A DNA stretch of 64,000 bases, taken from positions 1,302,001-1,366,000 of the forward strand of contig OZ244626.1 in the NCBI GenBank assembly GCA_965218495.1. Reading direction: 5' to 3'. Positions 18,697-28,567 of this stretch are shown here, piece by piece. How positions within the stretch are numbered: the first letter of the stretch is position 1; each line of letters starts with the position of its first letter. The notes under the pieces were generated by a model. That model was not told the origin of the DNA. It did no database searches and worked only from the letters and a program-made list of their open reading frames with translations. This stretch comes from G965218495 sp965218495. GTDB taxonomy: Bacteria; Bacteroidota; Rhodothermia; Rhodothermales; Bin80. Made by a program: the position numbers and the translations under genes.

Positions 18697-19776
18697 CTAG
18701 CGGTTTCGTCTGAGCGCAGCGTCTAGCCTGTGACGCTCCAAAGCGTCAGAGACGAGTTCGTCAACCAGACCGGTAAAGCTCAGGCCCGAATGCGCCCAAA
18801 GAAGCGGAAACATGGAATGCCGCGTGAAGCCTGGAATCGTATTGATCTCGTTGATCCACAGCCGCTCCGCCGCATCAAGAAAGAAGTCTACACGCGCCAT
18901 GCCCGCACAGCAAAGCGCTCGATATGCGCGAACTGCGAGCACTTTGAGCCTGGATGCAGTATCGTACGAAATATCGGCCGGAATCATGAGGGACGTGGCG
19001 GCTTCATCCTGGTACTTGGCCTGGTACGAATAGAATTCGTGCGTGGTAACAATCTCTCCGGGCACCGATACACGCGGGTTGCTGGTACCGACTACCGCAC
19101 ACTCGATTTCGCGCCCACTAATGAATTCTTCCACGACCACTTTGTGATCGTACTTAAATGCGAGCGCGAGTGCTGCCTCAAAGCCTTCCCTCCCTGTCAC
19201 CTTCGAGATTCCGATTGACGATCCAGTGTTGGCTGGCTTCACGAACAGTGGTCGCCCCAGCGCTTCCTTGCACAGGTCGTAGGCATCCGCTGCGCTCTGG
19301 CCTTTGCGTACTACCAGCCCTTGCGCGGTAGGCAACCCTGCCTGAAGGAGTAGCCGCTTCATCACGTCTTTATCCATCCCAATGGCCGACCCCAAAACCC
19401 CGGCCCCAACGTAGGCGATTCCATACGTTTGAAGCAGCCCCTGCACGGTACCATCTTCCCCATTGGGTCCGTGCAGCACCGGAAACACCACATCCAGCGT
19501 AATAAGGGTCTCGCCCTGCGAAGCGGCCGCAACCAGCGCAGCCTTACCGCGCTGCGGGACGAGGAAGATGGCGCGACCAGCACCACCGGCTGGCCAGCCC
19601 CCATCAGCTGCTGGCTGAAGGAGCGTCCAGGTACCATCCCGCTCGATACGGATCAGCGATACGTCGTAGCGGGTCTTGTCCGTAGCCGCGTATATCGCGC
19701 GCGCAGACACGACGGATACCTCGTGCTCTGCCGACTGGCCTCCAAATAATAGCCCGATCTGCGTCCTGACAGTCAT
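18697..19776 (-). CDS. ddl: D-alanine--D-alanine ligase
   Basis: 359 residues, normal for Ddl. It starts GLLFGGQSAEHEVSVVSARAI and contains HGPNGEDGTVQG, the ATP-grasp segment KPANTGSSIGISKV, CAVVGTSNPRVSVPGEI and the metal-binding INEINTIPGFTRHSMFP. By family knowledge it joins two D-alanines using ATP for peptidoglycan synthesis. It is encoded just before murF (8-base gap), which uses its product. The 112-base gap to the pyrC stop could hold its promoter. Confidence 0.95.
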   Translation of the reverse strand: MTVRTQIGLLFGGQSAEHEVSVVSARAIYAATDKTRYDVSLIRIERDGTWTLLQPAADGGWPAGGAGRAIFLVPQRGKAALVAAASQGETLITLDVVFPVLHGPNGEDGTVQGLLQTYGIAYVGAGVLGSAIGMDKDVMKRLLLQAGLPTAQGLVVRKGQSAADAYDLCKEALGRPLFVKPANTGSSIGISKVTGREGFEAALALAFKYDHKVVVEEFISGREIECAVVGTSNPRVSVPGEIVTTHEFYSYQAKYQDEAATSLMIPADISYDTASRLKVLAVRAYRALCCAGMARVDFFLDAAERLWINEINTIPGFTRHSMFPLLWAHSGLSFTGLVDELVSDALERHRLDAALRRNR

Positions 19777-19888
19777 CCGATGAGCAACAGGTGGTCAGAT
19801 CTAGCCTCCACTACCACAGGCATACGACAGCAGTGGCCCTGAAAACACTAAGGATAGCATGGGCGGCCGCACGCATGGCTGGTCAAGC

Positions 19889-21169
19889 CTAGGCATTTGC
19901 CACGAGCTGCCCGTTGTTGTATATGGCCCATGCCTTGCCGACCATCTTTTCGCCAATGAATGGCGTATTGCTGCTCTTCGACCGGACATGGCCGGCCTCA
20001 AAGGTCCACTCCGTAGTTGCATCAAAGATTGTAAGGTTCGCCCTTGCCCCTTCACGGATCTCCGGTACAGGAATACGTAAAATTCGCCTGGGCGCAATGC
20101 AGAGCTTAAACACCGCCGCTGCAACGCTCAAATGTCCCTCGGCAATAATGTGGCGGCCCGTCAAGCCCCAGGCTGTTTCAAGGCCTATGATACCGAATGG
20201 CGCTGCGGTGAATTCCACCTCTTTTTCAAAGGAGGCATGCGGCGCGTGATCTGTACAGATCACGTCAATCGTATCGTCCCGCAGTCCTCGCTTGATGCCG
20301 TCCAAATCCTTGGCCGTTCTTAGGGGCGGGTGCATCTTGGTTGTGGTGGAAAACCCGCTCTCCTCCACGGCCTCGTCCGTTAGCGTAAAATGGTGGATAC
20401 AGACTTCCGAAGTTACATTGATACCCTTCGCTTTGGCATGGCGTACCAAGTCCACGCTGGCCGCGGTGGAAATATGCGGGACATGCAGACGCCCCCCGGT
20501 AAGCTCTGCAAGCAGCAGGTCCCGTGCAAGCATAGACTCTTCTGACAGCGCGGGTACAGGGACAATTCCCAGACGCGCGGAAACATCTCCCTCATTCATG
20601 TGGCCCTTCGCCCCCATCGCCGTGTCCTCCAGATGGTTGACGACCGGTCGATCCAGCATGGACGCATATTCCAATGCACGCCGCATCAGATGCCCATCCT
20701 GCACTGGCGATCCATCATCGCTAAAGGCCACGGCGCCGCATTCGGCCAGTTCGTGAAGCGGTGCCAGTTCAACGCCTGCCCGATTTCTTGAGATGCACGC
20801 TATGGGGTAGACATCTACGGGCAAGCGTGCCGCACGCTTTTGTATGGCAAGGACGACCTCCTTGGAGTCGATGGGCGGATCGGTGTTAGGAAGGCAAGCG
20901 ACTGCAGTAAATCCACCAAAGGCCGCAGCCCGACAACCCGTTACAATCGTTTCCTTGTGCTCGAAGCCCGGCTCGCGCAGGTGAACGTGCATATCCATCC
21001 AGCCCAGCGAGATGAGCCTCCCTTCCGCGTCGTACACCTGGATGCCTGGTGCTGTAATCTGCTGGCCTATCTCGGCGATGACGCCACCCTTAATATGGAC
21101 GTCTGCACGGCGCATAGTGCCCGATTCTGGATCAAGCAGTATTCCGCCCCGGATAAGCCAATCCTGCAT
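19889..21169 (-). CDS. pyrC: Dihydroorotase (pyrimidine biosynthesis, class I type)
   Basis: 426 residues from ATG 21169; an in-frame TTG at 21193 would add eight. Metal-binding DMHVHLREPGFEHKE near residue ~60, then NHLEDTAMGAKGHMNEG, HISTAASVDLVRHAK and CTDHAPHASFEKEVEF give the full amidohydrolase site. It cyclises N-carbamoyl-aspartate to dihydroorotate in de novo pyrimidine synthesis. Class I dihydroorotases often work with aspartate transcarbamoylase, which is not in the window. The minus-strand gene is divergent from the response-regulator gene across 21170-21497. Confidence 0.92.
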   Translation of the reverse strand: MQDWLIRGGILLDPESGTMRRADVHIKGGVIAEIGQQITAPGIQVYDAEGRLISLGWMDMHVHLREPGFEHKETIVTGCRAAAFGGFTAVACLPNTDPPIDSKEVVLAIQKRAARLPVDVYPIACISRNRAGVELAPLHELAECGAVAFSDDGSPVQDGHLMRRALEYASMLDRPVVNHLEDTAMGAKGHMNEGDVSARLGIVPVPALSEESMLARDLLLAELTGGRLHVPHISTAASVDLVRHAKAKGINVTSEVCIHHFTLTDEAVEESGFSTTTKMHPPLRTAKDLDGIKRGLRDDTIDVICTDHAPHASFEKEVEFTAAPFGIIGLETAWGLTGRHIIAEGHLSVAAAVFKLCIAPRRILRIPVPEIREGARANLTIFDATTEWTFEAGHVRSKSSNTPFIGEKMVGKAWAIYNNGQLVANA

Positions 21170-21497
21170 CGTCTGCGGCTTGCGTAAGATCAAGCAATAT
21201 ACCGCACTGAGGCCAAAAGGACCATTTGTGCACCTTGCAGCACGTGCAACTTTCCATCTAGACCCCTGTTCAATCGCGAGAAATTGCCTTCCGGCCTACC
21301 CATGACCGTGCGATACACCGTCATTCTCTGCACGCCGATTTTGGGCCTGACGAGTGTCAAAGCGTTCTTTGCGTAATACCGCCTGGAACACGAATCATGG
21401 GATGTATTAGTGATCTCAGCCCAGACCGGGCCAGCGTGCTGACTTCGTTTGTTTGCCCCACACCGCCATTCCCGGCTAAAACCAACAACTCCCTGCT
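21170..21497. other. Divergent intergenic region between pyrC and the two-component genes
   Basis: About 330 bases with starts at both ends, so promoters for both directions are expected here. I see no well-formed -35/-10 pair or operator that I would name. Confidence 0.4.
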
Positions 21498-22241
21498 ATG
21501 GCTGTTACAACCCTTGAGCCTAACGATATCCATGTCCTCGTCGTTGATGACGAAGTAGACGTTACAGAGGTCATTAGTCACTTTTTTGAACGTGAGGGCT
21601 ACAACGTCACGGTAGCCTACGATGGCGAGGACGCGCTGCAGAAGGTCAGTTCCACGATCAATCTGATCTTGCTGGACATCATGCTTCCTAAGCTTGACGG
21701 CTTTCAAGTCTGCCAGCAGTTGCGCTCACGCGTTGAGACGGAGACCATCCCGATCATCTTCTTCAGCGCTAAGGTCGAAGACGAAGATCAGATTCGCGGC
21801 CTTATGGTGGGCGGTGATGACTACCTCACCAAGCCTGTTTCGCCCCACGTGATTCTGGCCCATGCCCGTGCCGTGCTGCGCCGCAGTGGCGTGGAAGAAA
21901 GCAAGACGCTGACCGTAGACAACCTCACGATCTACGAAGAAGAGTACCGCGTGTCGTATGATGGAGAAGATCTTGGGGTGACACTCACCGAGTTTGAGTT
22001 GCTGCGCTATCTCGTTCGGCACCCACGCAAGGCTTTTCGTCGGAAGCAACTCCTTGAAACCATCTGGAAGGATGCCATGATGGTCACCGAACGGACCGTT
22101 GACGCACACATAAAAAATCTGCGGGAAAAGCTCGGCCCTTTTGCCGCCCATATCCAAACAATAAGGGGTGTAGGGTACCGTTTTGTGCATGATGCCGACG
22201 ATACCAGTGGGTTGGATGTCCCCGCTGAAGGGTCTGGGTAG
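21498..22241 (+). CDS. OmpR/PhoB-family response regulator
   Basis: 247 residues. The receiver domain (residues ~11-128) has the acidic pocket VVDDE, the phospho-acceptor aspartate D60 in LILLDIMLPKLDG, and the conserved lysine K112 in DYLTKPVSP. The C-terminal winged-helix domain (~140-235) contains LTEFELLRYLVRHPRKAFRRKQLLETIWKD (family-typical; abbreviated here) and the ending RTVDAHIKNLREKLG...IRGVGYRF. It is a DNA-binding transcription regulator controlled by phosphorylation. The histidine kinase gene follows after 42 bases, so this is a standard two-component pair. The stimulus and regulon are unknown. Confidence 0.93.
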   Translation: MAVTTLEPNDIHVLVVDDEVDVTEVISHFFEREGYNVTVAYDGEDALQKVSSTINLILLDIMLPKLDGFQVCQQLRSRVETETIPIIFFSAKVEDEDQIRGLMVGGDDYLTKPVSPHVILAHARAVLRRSGVEESKTLTVDNLTIYEEEYRVSYDGEDLGVTLTEFELLRYLVRHPRKAFRRKQLLETIWKDAMMVTERTVDAHIKNLREKLGPFAAHIQTIRGVGYRFVHDADDTSGLDVPAEGSG

Positions 22242-22283
22242 GTCCTGAGGTAGAGTTACTGGTGCCGTGTCTTCGCTGGCGAT

Positions 22284-23741
22284 ATGCACTGGATTCGTAA
22301 GCTCCAGGAGTTGATATTCCCCAAGCGCGCTTCCACGCAAACGTGGATGTTCTTGACGCTTGCGCTCCTGGTCACGCTATCTATCGCTTGCGTGGCACTG
22401 TACGTGCTTTTTATTCACGGAAGCCAGGTCCAGGACGCCGCACACTCAGCGTATATGGCGCAGGCTTCGCAGATTGCCAAAATCATTGACGAGGCCAAAA
22501 CCGACAGTGCGCAAGCACGAGTGACCGCGGCCCTGTCAGACGCGATGCAGCTGCATATCGTGGTCGCTCGTGGTGATTCCGTGATGTGGAGCAGCAAGCC
22601 CGAAACATTCGGGAGCTCTGTTGCACCGGAAGAATGGCCGCAGGTATGGCAACAGCTGAAGAGCAATGGCCACTCATTTGTTAACTGGCAGACCCCTGCC
22701 GGCGGGCGAAGGGTACTCCTCTCTATGGACCTGCCCGGCTCTGGCGTGACTGTTGTAGTAGAGCGACTCGAAAGCCCACTTCATATCGAAGCGCGCCGCT
22801 CACGATGGACACTCTTGTTGGGCATGATCATGGCGTTACTCATGGCCATGGTCAGCAGCTGGGTAATGGCTGACAAGGTTACAACGCCACTCTTGGCTAT
22901 AGGGCGAAGCGCAAAGGACATCATCGCGGGCAACCTGGACACGCCGATACGCGTCGAAACGCGCTCCGCAGAGATTCAAGACCTTGCTGCTCATCTGGAC
23001 CGGATGACCGTCAGCAATTTGGAGAAGATCAAGGAGCTGGAACGGCTCACGCGGCTGCAAGGCGAATTTATCGGAAACGTTTCCCACGAGGTCCGCAATC
23101 CGATATTTACCATCAGCGGGTACCTGGAAGCACTCGGCTCTCCAGATCTTGGTGGTGCCAAGCGCAAGCGCTTTGCGGCCAATGGGCTTATGAACCTTGC
23201 GCGCCTGGGCAACTTGTTTGAGAGCCTGATTGAGATAGCGCGCCTGGAGTACCGAGAGGATTGGATCAAGCCGAGCAGGTTTAACATGGCGGAGTTGATG
23301 GACGAAGTGACAGATATGCTCCGCCCAAAAGCCGCGGAAAAGGGCATCACAATACACCTTGCTGGCAACGCTCTTTTTGTGCAGGCAGATCGCGACAGGA
23401 TTCGGCGGGTACTCGTGAACCTGATTGATAATGCTATCGTCTACAGCGACCACGGTACCGTGTTTTGCCGCCTTGCGCGCCAGAAAGATAAGGTGCGAAT
23501 TGAGATAGTCGACCAAGGTCGTGGCATCAGCGAGGTGCACCAGGAACGTATCTTTGAACGATTTTTCCGAGTTGAGCCCGACCGTTCACGCAAGAGTGGC
23601 GGGGCGGGCTTGGGGCTTTCCATCGTAAAACAGATTCTTCAGGCCCATAAGGAGCGAATCACTATCGAAAGTCAGGTGGGCCAAGGCACGCGATTCTGGT
23701 TTGAGTTGCCTTACGTCGGCGAGCGGGCGCCGGTGCGCTAA
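22284..23741 (+). CDS. Membrane sensor histidine kinase
   Basis: 485 residues. Two membrane segments (~20-45 and ~173-193) flank an extracytoplasmic sensor of about 125 residues; a HAMP region (TTPLLAIGRSAKDIIAGNL) follows. The dimerisation/phosphoacceptor domain carries GNVSHEVRNPIFTISGYL with the conserved histidine, and the ATPase domain carries the N-box NLIDNAIVYS, the G1 box DQGRGISEVHQERIFERFFR and the G2 box GGAGLGLSIVKQI. It should autophosphorylate and pass the phosphate to the response regulator encoded 42 bases upstream. The sensor region has no domain I recognise. Confidence 0.92.
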   Translation: MHWIRKLQELIFPKRASTQTWMFLTLALLVTLSIACVALYVLFIHGSQVQDAAHSAYMAQASQIAKIIDEAKTDSAQARVTAALSDAMQLHIVVARGDSVMWSSKPETFGSSVAPEEWPQVWQQLKSNGHSFVNWQTPAGGRRVLLSMDLPGSGVTVVVERLESPLHIEARRSRWTLLLGMIMALLMAMVSSWVMADKVTTPLLAIGRSAKDIIAGNLDTPIRVETRSAEIQDLAAHLDRMTVSNLEKIKELERLTRLQGEFIGNVSHEVRNPIFTISGYLEALGSPDLGGAKRKRFAANGLMNLARLGNLFESLIEIARLEYREDWIKPSRFNMAELMDEVTDMLRPKAAEKGITIHLAGNALFVQADRDRIRRVLVNLIDNAIVYSDHGTVFCRLARQKDKVRIEIVDQGRGISEVHQERIFERFFRVEPDRSRKSGGAGLGLSIVKQILQAHKERITIESQVGQGTRFWFELPYVGERAPVR

Positions 23742-23878
23742 GACTTGCATCCCTGCAGTGGATACAGGCTGGAACCCCGGACGGGTCACGTGAGTATTTG
23801 TCTGCCGGCTTGCACATCTGGTTATTCCAGCACTGGCCGGTTCTTAGAAGGTCTGCCCCGGTTGCAAAAAATGCGCAC

Positions 23879-26041
23879 ATGGCGCACCGCCTACTCGATA
23901 CAGGACTGACTGACAAGCACCAACCCGTCAGCCAACCCGTTGACGCCACTCAAAATGGCGTCAACGGTAGCCAGTTGCACGACGCGCCTGTGGACAGCGG
24001 TATCACCGGTGCCGGGCTTGACGTAAAGCTTGTAGGTCCGGCGGACTTCGACGCGGCGACACTCCTGCATGTTTTTCGCACGATGCTGACCGCGCGGCGT
24101 CTGGATAACAAAATGCTGGCGCTACTCAAGCAAGGCAAGGGTTTTTTTCACATTGGGTGTGCAGGGCATGAGGCAACACAGGCGGCCATAGGGCTGCTCT
24201 CCCGCCCGGGACACGATTGGTTCACCCTGTACTATCGAGACCTGGTGATGGCGCTCATGCTAGGCCAGACCGTGGAAGACACCCTTTTGGACCATCTGGC
24301 CAAAGCCAGCGGCGGCAACTCCGGCGGGCGTCAGATGCCTCAGCATTTCTGCTCGCGCGAAAGAAACGTCTTTTCCGTCGCTTCCTCAGTTGGCTCCCAA
24401 TACTTACCCTCTTTGGGCATGGGCCTTGCCATCCAACGACAAGCGACCGACGCCTATGTGCTCTGCTCAAGTGGGGATGGCGCAACGTCTCAAGGCGATT
24501 TTCACGAGGCGCTGAATTGGGCCGCGCGCAGCAGCGCACCTGTTCTTTTTCTGGTTCAGGACAACAAGTACGCCATATCAGTACATGTATCTGACCAGAC
24601 GGCTGGCGGCACGCCTTACAAGGTCGCCGCTGGGTATGAGGGCTTGGTGCGCTACAGGGTAGACGGGACAGACTTTTTTAAGGTGTATGCGGTGGCAACG
24701 GCGGCAATCGATCACATGCGCCAAGGAAACGGCCCCGTCTGCCTTGTTGCAGATGTTGTACGACTCTTTCCGCATTCATCATCAGACAATCACCTCAAAT
24801 ACCGAACGGAGAAGGAGCTCATTCAGGCTCGCGAGGTTGATCCTATCTCGCGCATGGAGACAGCTCTTCTTGAAGCCGGCATCTTGACTGCGGCAGAGTC
24901 AGAAGCCATGCGCGCGGATATCACTCGGCAGGTCAATGAGGCCGCCGTATGGGCGCAGGAACAACCCGATCCTCTGCCCCAATCGGCCACCGAGCACGTA
25001 TTCTTTGGCGGTGCCCCTCCCGTAACGGAAGACCGAGAGTTTTCGGGCGGTAGCCCTATCGTTATGGTTGATGCAATCAATCACGCGCTCCACGAAGAGA
25101 TGGAGCGAGATGACAGAGTGCTGGTCTATGGCGAGGATGTCGCTGGCCCAAAGGGCGGAGTATTTACAGCCACCAGAAAGCTGACCGCCCGCTTTGGTCA
25201 AGAAAGGTGCTTCAACTCGCAGCTGGCCGAGGCATCAATCGTTGGTACTGCGGTGGGATTCAGCGCAGCGGGTTATAAGCCGGTGGTAGAGATCCAGTTT
25301 GCGGACTACATCTGGCCTGCAATGCAGCAGCTGCGCAGTCAGGTATCATCGCTTCGGTACCGGTCCAACAACGACTGGAGCTGCCCAATGGTTGTCCGCG
25401 TGCCCGTTGGAGGATACATTCATGGCGGACCCTGCCATTCCCAGCATGTAGAAAGCATCTTTGCGCACATGCCGGGGTTCCGCGTCGTGTTGCCTTCGAC
25501 TGCCGCCGACGCCAAAGGGCTCCTGAAGACGGCGATTAGAAGCCAAGACCCGGTGCTGTTTCTGGAGCATAAGGCCTTATATCGGTCGATTGCCGCTCGC
25601 ACCCCTGAGCCGGACGCTGACTACCTGCTGCCATTCGGCAAGGCCCGCATTTGCCGCGAAGGCCACGATCTGTCGATCGTCACCTACGGCTACATGGTCC
25701 ACAAGTGCCTGGGCGTGGCACATTCGTTGGCCCGAGAAATGGACGCTTCAATTGAGGTGATCGACCTTCGAACGATCATGCCAGTCGATATGGACACGGT
25801 CATCCAGTCAGCCCGACGTACCAACCGAGTCCTGGTGGTTCACGAAGACCACGAGTTCATCGGCTTTGGAGCAGAGCTTTGTGCGCAGGTTGCTGACACG
25901 GCATTCGAGTACCTCGATGCGCCGGTGCGCCGCCTCGCGAGCAAGTTCGCCTACGTGGCCTTTGCCGACCCGCTGGAACGCGCCATCTTGCCACTGGAAG
26001 AGGACATCATGGCCGCAACCCGGGCCCTCCTCCACTATTGA
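23879..26041 (+). CDS. Fused alpha-beta E1 of a 2-oxoacid (branched-chain/pyruvate-type) dehydrogenase
   Basis: Start set at ATG 23879 (720 aa); a TTG at 23798 would add 27 unlike residues. The alpha half has FFHIGCAGHEATQAAIG, DWFTLYYRDLVMALMLGQ and the thiamine-diphosphate motif CSSGDGATSQGDFHEALN ending with the family Asn in QDNKYAIS. The beta half begins about halfway (VMVDAINHALHEEMERDDRVLVYGEDV, abbreviated), followed by CFNSQLAEASIVGTAVG and GPCHSQHVES. It decarboxylates a 2-oxoacid and acylates an E2 lipoyl domain; no E2 or E3 is in the window. The similarity is strongest to 2-oxoisovalerate dehydrogenases, but the substrate is inferred. About 55 unassigned residues precede the E1 core. 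Confidence 0.87.
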   Translation: MAHRLLDTGLTDKHQPVSQPVDATQNGVNGSQLHDAPVDSGITGAGLDVKLVGPADFDAATLLHVFRTMLTARRLDNKMLALLKQGKGFFHIGCAGHEATQAAIGLLSRPGHDWFTLYYRDLVMALMLGQTVEDTLLDHLAKASGGNSGGRQMPQHFCSRERNVFSVASSVGSQYLPSLGMGLAIQRQATDAYVLCSSGDGATSQGDFHEALNWAARSSAPVLFLVQDNKYAISVHVSDQTAGGTPYKVAAGYEGLVRYRVDGTDFFKVYAVATAAIDHMRQGNGPVCLVADVVRLFPHSSSDNHLKYRTEKELIQAREVDPISRMETALLEAGILTAAESEAMRADITRQVNEAAVWAQEQPDPLPQSATEHVFFGGAPPVTEDREFSGGSPIVMVDAINHALHEEMERDDRVLVYGEDVAGPKGGVFTATRKLTARFGQERCFNSQLAEASIVGTAVGFSAAGYKPVVEIQFADYIWPAMQQLRSQVSSLRYRSNNDWSCPMVVRVPVGGYIHGGPCHSQHVESIFAHMPGFRVVLPSTAADAKGLLKTAIRSQDPVLFLEHKALYRSIAARTPEPDADYLLPFGKARICREGHDLSIVTYGYMVHKCLGVAHSLAREMDASIEVIDLRTIMPVDMDTVIQSARRTNRVLVVHEDHEFIGFGAELCAQVADTAFEYLDAPVRRLASKFAYVAFADPLERAILPLEEDIMAATRALLHY

Positions 26042-26091
26042 TCTACTGCCAATTCTCGTACAGCTCCAGCAGAGGCAGGTATACTCCTGGC

Positions 26092-27258
26092 CTATGCCAT
26101 GGCCAGGGCGGCGGTCAGATCGGCTTCCAGGTCCTGGACATCTTCCACGCCAACCGATAGCCGTATCAGACTGTCACTGAGTCCTATGGCCGCCCGCTTT
26201 TCCTTTGGGATGGAAGCGTGCGTCATCGTCGCCGGGTGTCCGATGAGGCTTTCCACGCCGCCGAGGCTCTCGGCCAACGTAAAGATTTGCGTAGCCGAGA
26301 GCACGCGCATCGTAGCGTCCATGCTGTCATTAGCCAAGCAGAACGAGATCATCCCCCCGAAGTCTGACATCTGGTGCTTTGCCAGCATGTGACCGGCATC
26401 AGACGTGAGCCCAGGATAGTATACACGCCCGACTTTTGGGTGCGAGTCAAGGAACAGGGCTAGGCGGCGGGCATTGGCACAGTGTCGCTCCATTCGAACG
26501 TGCAGCGTCTTGGAGCCCCTCAAGAGCAGGAAACAGTCTAGCGGCCCCGGAACCGCGCCGGCGCACATCACCTGAAATCGCAGCTGCTCCGCCCAATCAT
26601 TGCGGTTGGTACAGACCGCGCCACCAATTACATCCGAATGCCCTCCGATGTACTTCGTCGTGGAATGCAAAACCAGATCCGCACCTAAGGCCAACGGCAG
26701 CTGCAGATACGGTGTGGCAAATGTGTTGTCCACCACCACATCTGCCTCGTGGATTCTGGCTATCTCGACGACGGCCGCGATGTCTATCACATGCAGCAGG
26801 GGATTCCCTGGCGTCTCCAGCCAAAGAAGACGTGTACCCGGCAGCATACGCTGCTTTACGGCATCCAAGTCTCTCATGTCAACAAAGGACGACAGAATGC
26901 CGAGAGGGCCATACACCCGCGTAAGAAGCCGGTAGTTACCCCCATAGAGGTCACTTGAGCACAGGACATGATCACCGGGCCTCAGGCACTTCAGAATTGC
27001 ATCTGCCGCCGCTACTCCTGAAGCAAAGGCCACCGCATGATTGGCACCCTCCAAGGCCGCCAGGTTAGCCTCTAGCGCCGTTCGCGTAGGGTTGGATACC
27101 CGTCCATATTCGAATCCCTTGTGCTCACCAGGGCGCGTCTGCGCGTACGTTGAACTCTGATAAATCGGTGTCATTATGGCACCAGTCCCAGCATCTGGTG
27201 CTTGCCCAGCGTGCACCGCCTTGGTACCAAACCCCCAGGACGTGTCCATTGCAGACAT
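26092..27258 (-). CDS. Cys/Met-metabolism PLP enzyme (cystathionine gamma-synthase / gamma-lyase type)
   Basis: I choose ATG 27258 (388 aa); a longer frame from 27336 would overlap the end of the next gene by 23 bases, whereas this start leaves a 55-base gap. The sequence begins FGTKAVHAGQAPDAGTGAI and contains YGRVSNPTRTALEANLAALEG, ASGVAAADAIL, DVVVDNTFATPYLQ and the PLP-lysine segment LVLHSTTKYIGGHSDVIGG. The GGVESLIGHPATMTHASIP segment near the C-terminus is typical of CGS/CGL/MGL. Gamma-replacement and gamma-elimination members cannot be separated by eye; cystathionine gamma-synthase or gamma-lyase are the best candidates. Confidence 0.88.
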   Translation of the reverse strand: MSAMDTSWGFGTKAVHAGQAPDAGTGAIMTPIYQSSTYAQTRPGEHKGFEYGRVSNPTRTALEANLAALEGANHAVAFASGVAAADAILKCLRPGDHVLCSSDLYGGNYRLLTRVYGPLGILSSFVDMRDLDAVKQRMLPGTRLLWLETPGNPLLHVIDIAAVVEIARIHEADVVVDNTFATPYLQLPLALGADLVLHSTTKYIGGHSDVIGGAVCTNRNDWAEQLRFQVMCAGAVPGPLDCFLLLRGSKTLHVRMERHCANARRLALFLDSHPKVGRVYYPGLTSDAGHMLAKHQMSDFGGMISFCLANDSMDATMRVLSATQIFTLAESLGGVESLIGHPATMTHASIPKEKRAAIGLSDSLIRLSVGVEDVQDLEADLTAALAMA

Positions 27259-27313
27259 ACTCTTCGCCTTACATCCCTCCGCGGAAGCAATCAGACATGG
27301 AACCCTTCCCCCT

Positions 27314-28567
27314 CTACTGACCGCCAAACGCCGCACACTCCGTCACGGCATCCGCCTTCGATCGCTGGTTGGTATGTCCGTATGCACGAAATAAGGCGCG
27401 GCAGATATCGCGTGGCTGCTCCAAAGCGTCCTCTGCCAGGTTCTTTGCTATTTCAAGGTGCTCTATAGCGCCATGAAAAAGGGATTGGCGGCGAACATCC
27501 AGCTCCTTCTGACGGGTCTCCATCCGCGCCTGGGTACTAGCTGCCAAATCGCTACGCTGGCGATCCAGCGAGTCACTGATGGCATTGTAGGCCTCAATGA
27601 CGCCTACCGCCTCGTTTATCATCGCCGCCCCCAGGTTGAAGCGTGCTTTTGTGTAGCCGGGATCCAGTCGCACCGCATCCGCAAGCTTTGCGATAGCACC
27701 TATGTAGTCCTGCACGGTCAAAAGTAGTGTGCCATAGTTGTACAGGTACACCCTGTCCTCCCGCTTTTCCTCATACTGAGACTCAAAATACGCGATTGCT
27801 TCTTGTGGCTCACCGGCGTGAGCGTAGTAGTTTAGCAGCATATCACGCAGCTCAGCGTCTCCCGCATGGTGCTGAAGGCCCCTTTCCAGTACTCGAACTG
27901 CCCGCAGGTAAAGCTGTGACCGATCAGATTCGACCGCGGTCCGGCTCGCTATCAAATCCATTACCCTCGCCAGATACACGAATAGCTCTCGAGCCGTATG
28001 ACCCAAGCTTAACGCTGCTTCATATGCCTCCACAGCGCGGGAGAACATGCCCCCACTGTAGTACGCCATAGCCTCATTCACATAAGCGCTGACTGAGTCC
28101 GGCAGCACGGTCGACGCATTGCGAAACAGCATTGCGGCCACTGTGAATGCATCTTGCACCTCCTCCGCGCCCACATTTACAGCCTCGCTGTATGCCTCTA
28201 TTCCCGCGTTAAACTCACGCAGATATACGACATGCAGGCGGCGTTCGACATCCTGAAACCGTGAGGCATCGATCTCCACGCTACGCCGGTAAGCCTGCGC
28301 CATCTCTTCCATAAGCGCAGCCCGTTCGTCCATATTGGTGGTTTCGGACAGCAGTCCCAGTACGATCTCTCCCTTTAGCGCCAGCGCTTCGCTGTTGTTG
28401 GGGTCCGCTTCTAAAGCCTTGGCGATGTTTTCGAGCGCTCGGGAGAAATCCTTGCTTCTGAGGTCAAGCTTAGCCCCCTCTAGGTTTGGATCACTGCCGC
28501 AGCGGGCGATACCTAGGCACAGAAGCGCAACGCATATCGAGACAACAATGTGTCGGGCACGGGGCAT
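27314..28567 (-). CDS. TPR-repeat lipoprotein
   Basis: 417 residues. An N-terminal hydrophobic signal is followed by LGIARCGSDPN, a lipobox-like site; arginine just before the cysteine is atypical, so lipidation is likely but not certain. Tetratricopeptide repeats follow (KDFSRALENIAKALEADPNNSEALALKG and later VDASRFQDVERRL, AVEAYEAALSLGHTARELFVYL, DYIGAIAKLADAVRLDPGYTKARFNLG; each shown in part). A coiled-coil-like stretch (ISDSLDRQRSDLAASTQARM) lies near residue 340. The role is probably scaffolding of an envelope complex. The neighbouring PorV-like gene is 425 bases away, so the link to type IX secretion is only contextual. Confidence 0.75.
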   Translation of the reverse strand: MPRARHIVVSICVALLCLGIARCGSDPNLEGAKLDLRSKDFSRALENIAKALEADPNNSEALALKGEIVLGLLSETTNMDERAALMEEMAQAYRRSVEIDASRFQDVERRLHVVYLREFNAGIEAYSEAVNVGAEEVQDAFTVAAMLFRNASTVLPDSVSAYVNEAMAYYSGGMFSRAVEAYEAALSLGHTARELFVYLARVMDLIASRTAVESDRSQLYLRAVRVLERGLQHHAGDAELRDMLLNYYAHAGEPQEAIAYFESQYEEKREDRVYLYNYGTLLLTVQDYIGAIAKLADAVRLDPGYTKARFNLGAAMINEAVGVIEAYNAISDSLDRQRSDLAASTQARMETRQKELDVRRQSLFHGAIEHLEIAKNLAEDALEQPRDICRALFRAYGHTNQRSKADAVTECAAFGGQ